Assembly (NCBI GenBank): GCA_052034115.1
Contig: JBPOIZ010000011.1
Coordinates: 8,185-72,184 of the forward strand
Length of the DNA: 64,000 nucleotides
DNA from: Lutibacillus sp052034115
GTDB taxonomy: Bacteria; Actinomycetota; Actinomycetes; Actinomycetales; Dermatophilaceae
Reading direction: 5' to 3'
The position numbers were made by a program, and so were the translations under genes. Shown here piece after piece: positions 61,609-64,000 of this stretch. Position 1 is the stretch's first letter, and every line of letters starts with the position of its first letter. The notes below the pieces were generated by a model. The model ran no database searches and had not been told where the DNA came from. It was given only the letters and a program-made list of their open reading frames with translations.

Positions 61609-62154
61609 ATGCCGATCCCTACGGGCTCCTACACCCTCGGACCCGACAACGCCCAACTGTTCCTGCACACGCGCCGCGACGGCTTGGCCGCCTCGATGGG
61701 TCACGACCTGACCCTGGAGGTGCGGCAGTGGACCGCTGAACTCGCCGCGGGTGACCGCCTCGAGGCGACCACGATGACCGTCACCGCCGACCTGCGCTCC
61801 CTGGTCGTCGTCGAGGGCCGCGGTGGCGCGATGCCCCTGACCGAGGACAACTGCCGCGAGATCGAGAAGAACGCGGCCAAGGCGCTCGACGCACACCGGC
61901 ACCCGGACGTCACCTTCACCTCGTCGGCGCTGGCCGGGACGTGGGAGGAGGGTCGCATCGCCGGGACGCTGGCTCTGCACGGCCGCTCCCAGCCTCAAGA
62001 ACTCGCCCTCGATCAGCCCGAGCCCGGCGTATGGCGGGTGCGCGGGACGGTGACCCAGAGCCGGTACGGCATCAAGCCGTTCTCGGCCTTCCTCGGCGCG
62101 CTGAAGATCCGCGACGACGTCGAGGTGGAGGTCAGCGTCGGCTTCGACTCCTGA
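61609..62154 (+). CDS. YceI-like domain protein
   Basis: This 181-residue protein has YceI-like lipocalin-fold features: PTGSYTLGPDNAQLFLHTRRDGLAASMGHDLTLEV, a central DAHRHPDVTFTSSAL, and a terminal RYGIKPFSAFLGALKIRDDVEVEVSVGF. Such proteins bind isoprenoid-like lipids, but no signal peptide is visible here, so it is predicted cytoplasmic. The ATG at 61609 is preferred over upstream in-frame starts that give a nonspecific N-terminus. The OsmC gene lies convergently 6 nt downstream. Confidence 0.85.
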   Translation: MPIPTGSYTLGPDNAQLFLHTRRDGLAASMGHDLTLEVRQWTAELAAGDRLEATTMTVTADLRSLVVVEGRGGAMPLTEDNCREIEKNAAKALDAHRHPDVTFTSSALAGTWEEGRIAGTLALHGRSQPQELALDQPEPGVWRVRGTVTQSRYGIKPFSAFLGALKIRDDVEVEVSVGFDS

Positions 62155-62160
62155 CGCGGG

Positions 62161-62589
62161 TCACTCGACGAAGCTGACCTCCAGCGAGATCGGCACGGCG
62201 GCCAGAGCCTGGCTCACCGGGCAGCCGGCCTTCGCGGCCTCGGCGTGCGTGACGAAGCCAGCCTGGTCCAACCCGGGCACCCGCCCGACCACGCTCAACG
62301 CAATCTGGGTGATCCCGGTGCCCGGGACGAACGTGACTTCCGCGCGGGTGTCCAGCGCGGCCGCGGGGGTGCCGGCTCCGGCGAGCCGATGGGACAGCGC
62401 CATCGAGAAGCAGGTGGAGTGCGCCGCGGCGATGAGCTCCTCCGGGCTGGTGCGCCCGTCGGGCTGCTCGGCCCGCGAGGGCCAGGTGACGTCATACGTG
62501 CCCAGCCCTGAGGAGTCGAAGGTCACCTGACCGGCTCCTCCCATCAGGGGGCCCTCCCAGTGGGCGCTGGCGGTGCGGGTGGTGGCCAT
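62161..62589 (-). CDS. OsmC family peroxiredoxin
   Basis: This 142-residue protein matches OsmC/Ohr-type peroxiredoxins: TSPEELIAAAHSTCFSMALSHRLA with the first redox Cys, and AKAGCPVSQALAAVPI with the second. A Glu/Arg pair near the active site is expected from the family. It reduces organic hydroperoxides. The ATG at 62589 has AGGAGG before it. It complements the furA-katG and ahpCF block about 11-16 kb upstream, without visible shared regulation. Confidence 0.9.
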   Translation of the reverse strand: MATTRTASAHWEGPLMGGAGQVTFDSSGLGTYDVTWPSRAEQPDGRTSPEELIAAAHSTCFSMALSHRLAGAGTPAAALDTRAEVTFVPGTGITQIALSVVGRVPGLDQAGFVTHAEAAKAGCPVSQALAAVPISLEVSFVE

Positions 62590-62741
62590 GGTTCCTCCTG
62601 GACGGTGTCGGCTCTGACTGCCTCAACCCTGCCGAATCGGCGGCCCTGATACAACCCGCCGACGCCACCGGGCTGGCGCGGCCGACCGCACGGCCGCCAT
62701 ACCCTGGGGCTGGTGCACGGCATGCCGAAGCGGAGGGCGAG

Positions 62742-63251
62742 ATGACCGAGGGACCGTGGGCTCAGGTCAGCGCCGGGCTGGCCTGGGATGGGCTGCCCGG
62801 CATCCCCGCATCCGCCGGCGCGCTCCTGTATGACGGCGCGGGTCGACTGCTCATCCTCAAGCCGACCTACAAGTCGGGCTGGACCATCCCCGGCGGGGTG
62901 ATGGAGGCCGACGGCGAGACGCCGTGGGAAGCCTGTCGCCGCGAGGTGCTCGAGGAGACCGGGATCGTCGTGACGAGCGGCCGGCTGGTGGCGGTGGACA
63001 CCCGCCCGGCCAAGCGCAACCGGGCCCTTGGCCTGCGGTTCCTCTTCGACTGTGGCGTGATTCCCGAGGTCGACATCGCCCGGCTGGCCGTCCAACGTGC
63101 TGAGGTCAGTGAGGTCCAGTGGCTGCCACCCAGGGACGCACTCGCCCTCCTGCGCCCTGCCGTGCAGCGCCGGGTGGGCGCTGCCGTCGCAGCGTCCCAG
63201 TGCCTCTACCTGGAGGACGGCCAGCCGGTGCCGGGCGTCAGGCAGGGCTGA
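62742..63251 (+). CDS. Nudix hydrolase
   Basis: This 169-residue protein has a complete Nudix box (GGVMEADGETPWEACRREVLEETGI, residues about 51-75, with REVLEETG intact) and the upstream YKSGWTIPGG. It should hydrolyse a nucleoside-diphosphate-linked compound; the substrate is not clear. The ATG at 62742 follows GGAGGGCGAG. A short TACCCT box lies far upstream. It stands alone between the OsmC and lamin-tail nuclease genes. Confidence 0.88.
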   Translation: MTEGPWAQVSAGLAWDGLPGIPASAGALLYDGAGRLLILKPTYKSGWTIPGGVMEADGETPWEACRREVLEETGIVVTSGRLVAVDTRPAKRNRALGLRFLFDCGVIPEVDIARLAVQRAEVSEVQWLPPRDALALLRPAVQRRVGAAVAASQCLYLEDGQPVPGVRQG

Positions 63252-63363
63252 GCCGGCCACGGAAGGAACGGGCGGACGACCCTCGTCGGTCCGCACGTCC
63301 TCGCGAGTCCCAGCGCCGCCTCGTCGGCGACTCGTGATTCGTCCGGAATGTCGCGGATTTCGC

Positions 63364-63369
63364 TAGTCT
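63364..63369 (+). promoter_or_regulatory. -10 box TAGTCT of nuclease gene
   Basis: TAGTCT lies 44 nt before the ATG at 63413, giving a leader of about 37 nt with AAGGGAG as the ribosome-binding site. Confidence 0.4.
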
Positions 63370-63412
63370 CAGCGCAGCGCAACGACGCGCCCATCACCCA
63401 AGGGAGCACTGA

Positions 63413-64000
63413 ATGCGGATATCCCGGGTTGTCGCCGCTGCAGCGGCAACGACGCTGAGCCTCGCCGGCCTGACCGCTATACCGGCGGCGGCCCTGTCCC
63501 CCAGCACCGCCGTGGCCGCCATGTCGACAGGCCCCAGCGACCTGCTCATCACCGAGTATGTCGAGGGCTCGTCGAACAACAAGGCCGTCGAGATCTACAA
63601 CCCCACCGACGCGGCGATCGACCTGACGGGCTACCAGGTCCGGGGCTACTTCAACGGCTCCTCCTCCGCCGGGATCATGGTCGCGCTCACCGGTTCGGTC
63701 GCGGCCGGGGACACCTTTGTCTTCGGATCCGTCTCGGCCTCCCCCACGCTGCTGGCGCTGCTCGATCAAACCACGGGCGCCGGCTTGTGGAGCGGTGACG
63801 ACGCGCTGGTCCTGACCCACACCGATGGCACCGTCGTGGACTCCTTCGGTCAGGTCGGTGTCGACCCCGGCACCGAGTGGGGCACCGGCCTGGTGTCGAC
63901 GGCGGACAACACGCTGCGCCGCAAGGCGACCGTCTGCGCACCGGACACCACGACGAGCGACGCCTTCGACCCGGCCGCCGAATGGGACGGCTACCCGACC
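63413..64000 (+). CDS. Secreted lamin-tail-domain nuclease (ExeM/NucH-like), 5' part
   Basis: The frame is open to the window end, showing the first 196 residues. A signal peptide (RISRVVAAAAATTLSLAGLTAIPAAA) is followed by a lamin-tail domain: DLLITEYVEGSSNNKAVEIYNPTDAAIDLTGYQV, GDTFVFGSVSASP, and WSGDDALVLTHTDGTVVDSFGQVG. This start is typical of ExeM/NucH-type extracellular DNases, which carry an endonuclease/exonuclease domain further on, outside the window. The ATG at 63413 has AAGGGAG at good spacing. The family call rests on the N-terminal domain only. Confidence 0.8.
   Translation, partial: MRISRVVAAAAATTLSLAGLTAIPAAALSPSTAVAAMSTGPSDLLITEYVEGSSNNKAVEIYNPTDAAIDLTGYQVRGYFNGSSSAGIMVALTGSVAAGDTFVFGSVSASPTLLALLDQTTGAGLWSGDDALVLTHTDGTVVDSFGQVGVDPGTEWGTGLVSTADNTLRRKATVCAPDTTTSDAFDPAAEWDGYPT

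Overview
The window is a GC-rich (about 70% by eye) actinobacterial chromosome segment. Codon third positions are almost all G or C, GTG starts are common, and many genes have a TANNNT box about 6 nt before the start codon, the mark of leaderless transcripts. The gene content fits this: FurA-KatG, a DUF3516 Ski2-like helicase, an NrtR-type Nudix regulator, an LpqN-like lipoprotein, and a VTC/DUF4956 pair. The style suggests the Intrasporangiaceae/Dermatophilaceae, but no rRNA or other marker confirms it. I found no tRNA, rRNA, CRISPR array, intact insertion sequence or prophage.

Layout. 0-7.7 kb: the 3' end of a beta-helix carbohydrate-binding protein, an MFS exporter, a divergent Nudix-wHTH / SPFH / NAD-kinase-like locus with two palindromic operators (the kinase gene is frameshifted), a dehydratase-VOC fusion, and a coupled membrane protein/hydrolase pair. 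7.8-11.5 kb: a worn defence island with an hsdM 3' remnant joined out of frame to an HTH gene, an intact Mrr endonuclease, an unknown Cys-rich protein, and a nucleotidyltransferase toxin/XRE antitoxin operon with a palindromic operator. 11.6-21.4 kb: AAA ATPase, esterase, PdxY, lipoprotein, Fpg/Nei glycosylase, APP1-like phosphatase, MalY-type lyase, penicillin-binding protein and a small membrane protein. 21.5-28.9 kb: an SRPBCC protein, an ABC permease coupled to an unusual secreted-hydrolase/ABC-ATPase fusion, a glycine-rich protein, a 71-bp double palindrome, and a class III aminotransferase coupled to an uncharacterised protein. 28.9-36.8 kb: SWIM-SNF2 helicase, a bPH2 (YdbS-like) pair, a meta-cleavage-type hydrolase, and a DUF1015 protein.

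36.9-41.6 kb: pyruvate:ferredoxin oxidoreductase (NifJ) coupled to a dihydroorotate-dehydrogenase-like protein. 41.8-45.7 kb: a left-handed beta-helix protein, then a CNB-CBS-DUF294 protein with its DEDD exonuclease partner. 45.8-51.0 kb: a peroxide-defence block, furA-katG then ahpC-ahpF, with strong hairpins after katG and between ahpC and ahpF. 51.2-54.7 kb: ArsC-like protein, VTC polyphosphate-polymerase-like protein with DUF4956, TetR regulator, histidine phosphatase, small membrane protein. 54.7-64 kb: Ski2-like helicase, SDR/SRPBCC pair, DUF427, a membrane phosphatase, YceI, OsmC, Nudix hydrolase, and the start of a secreted lamin-tail nuclease.

Recurring themes are translational coupling by 4-nt ATGA/GTGA overlaps, leaderless promoters, in-frame minisatellites in protein linkers and tails, and a degenerate ~51-bp intergenic repeat found at two loci 14 kb apart. 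No stretch longer than 300 bases lacks a gene.
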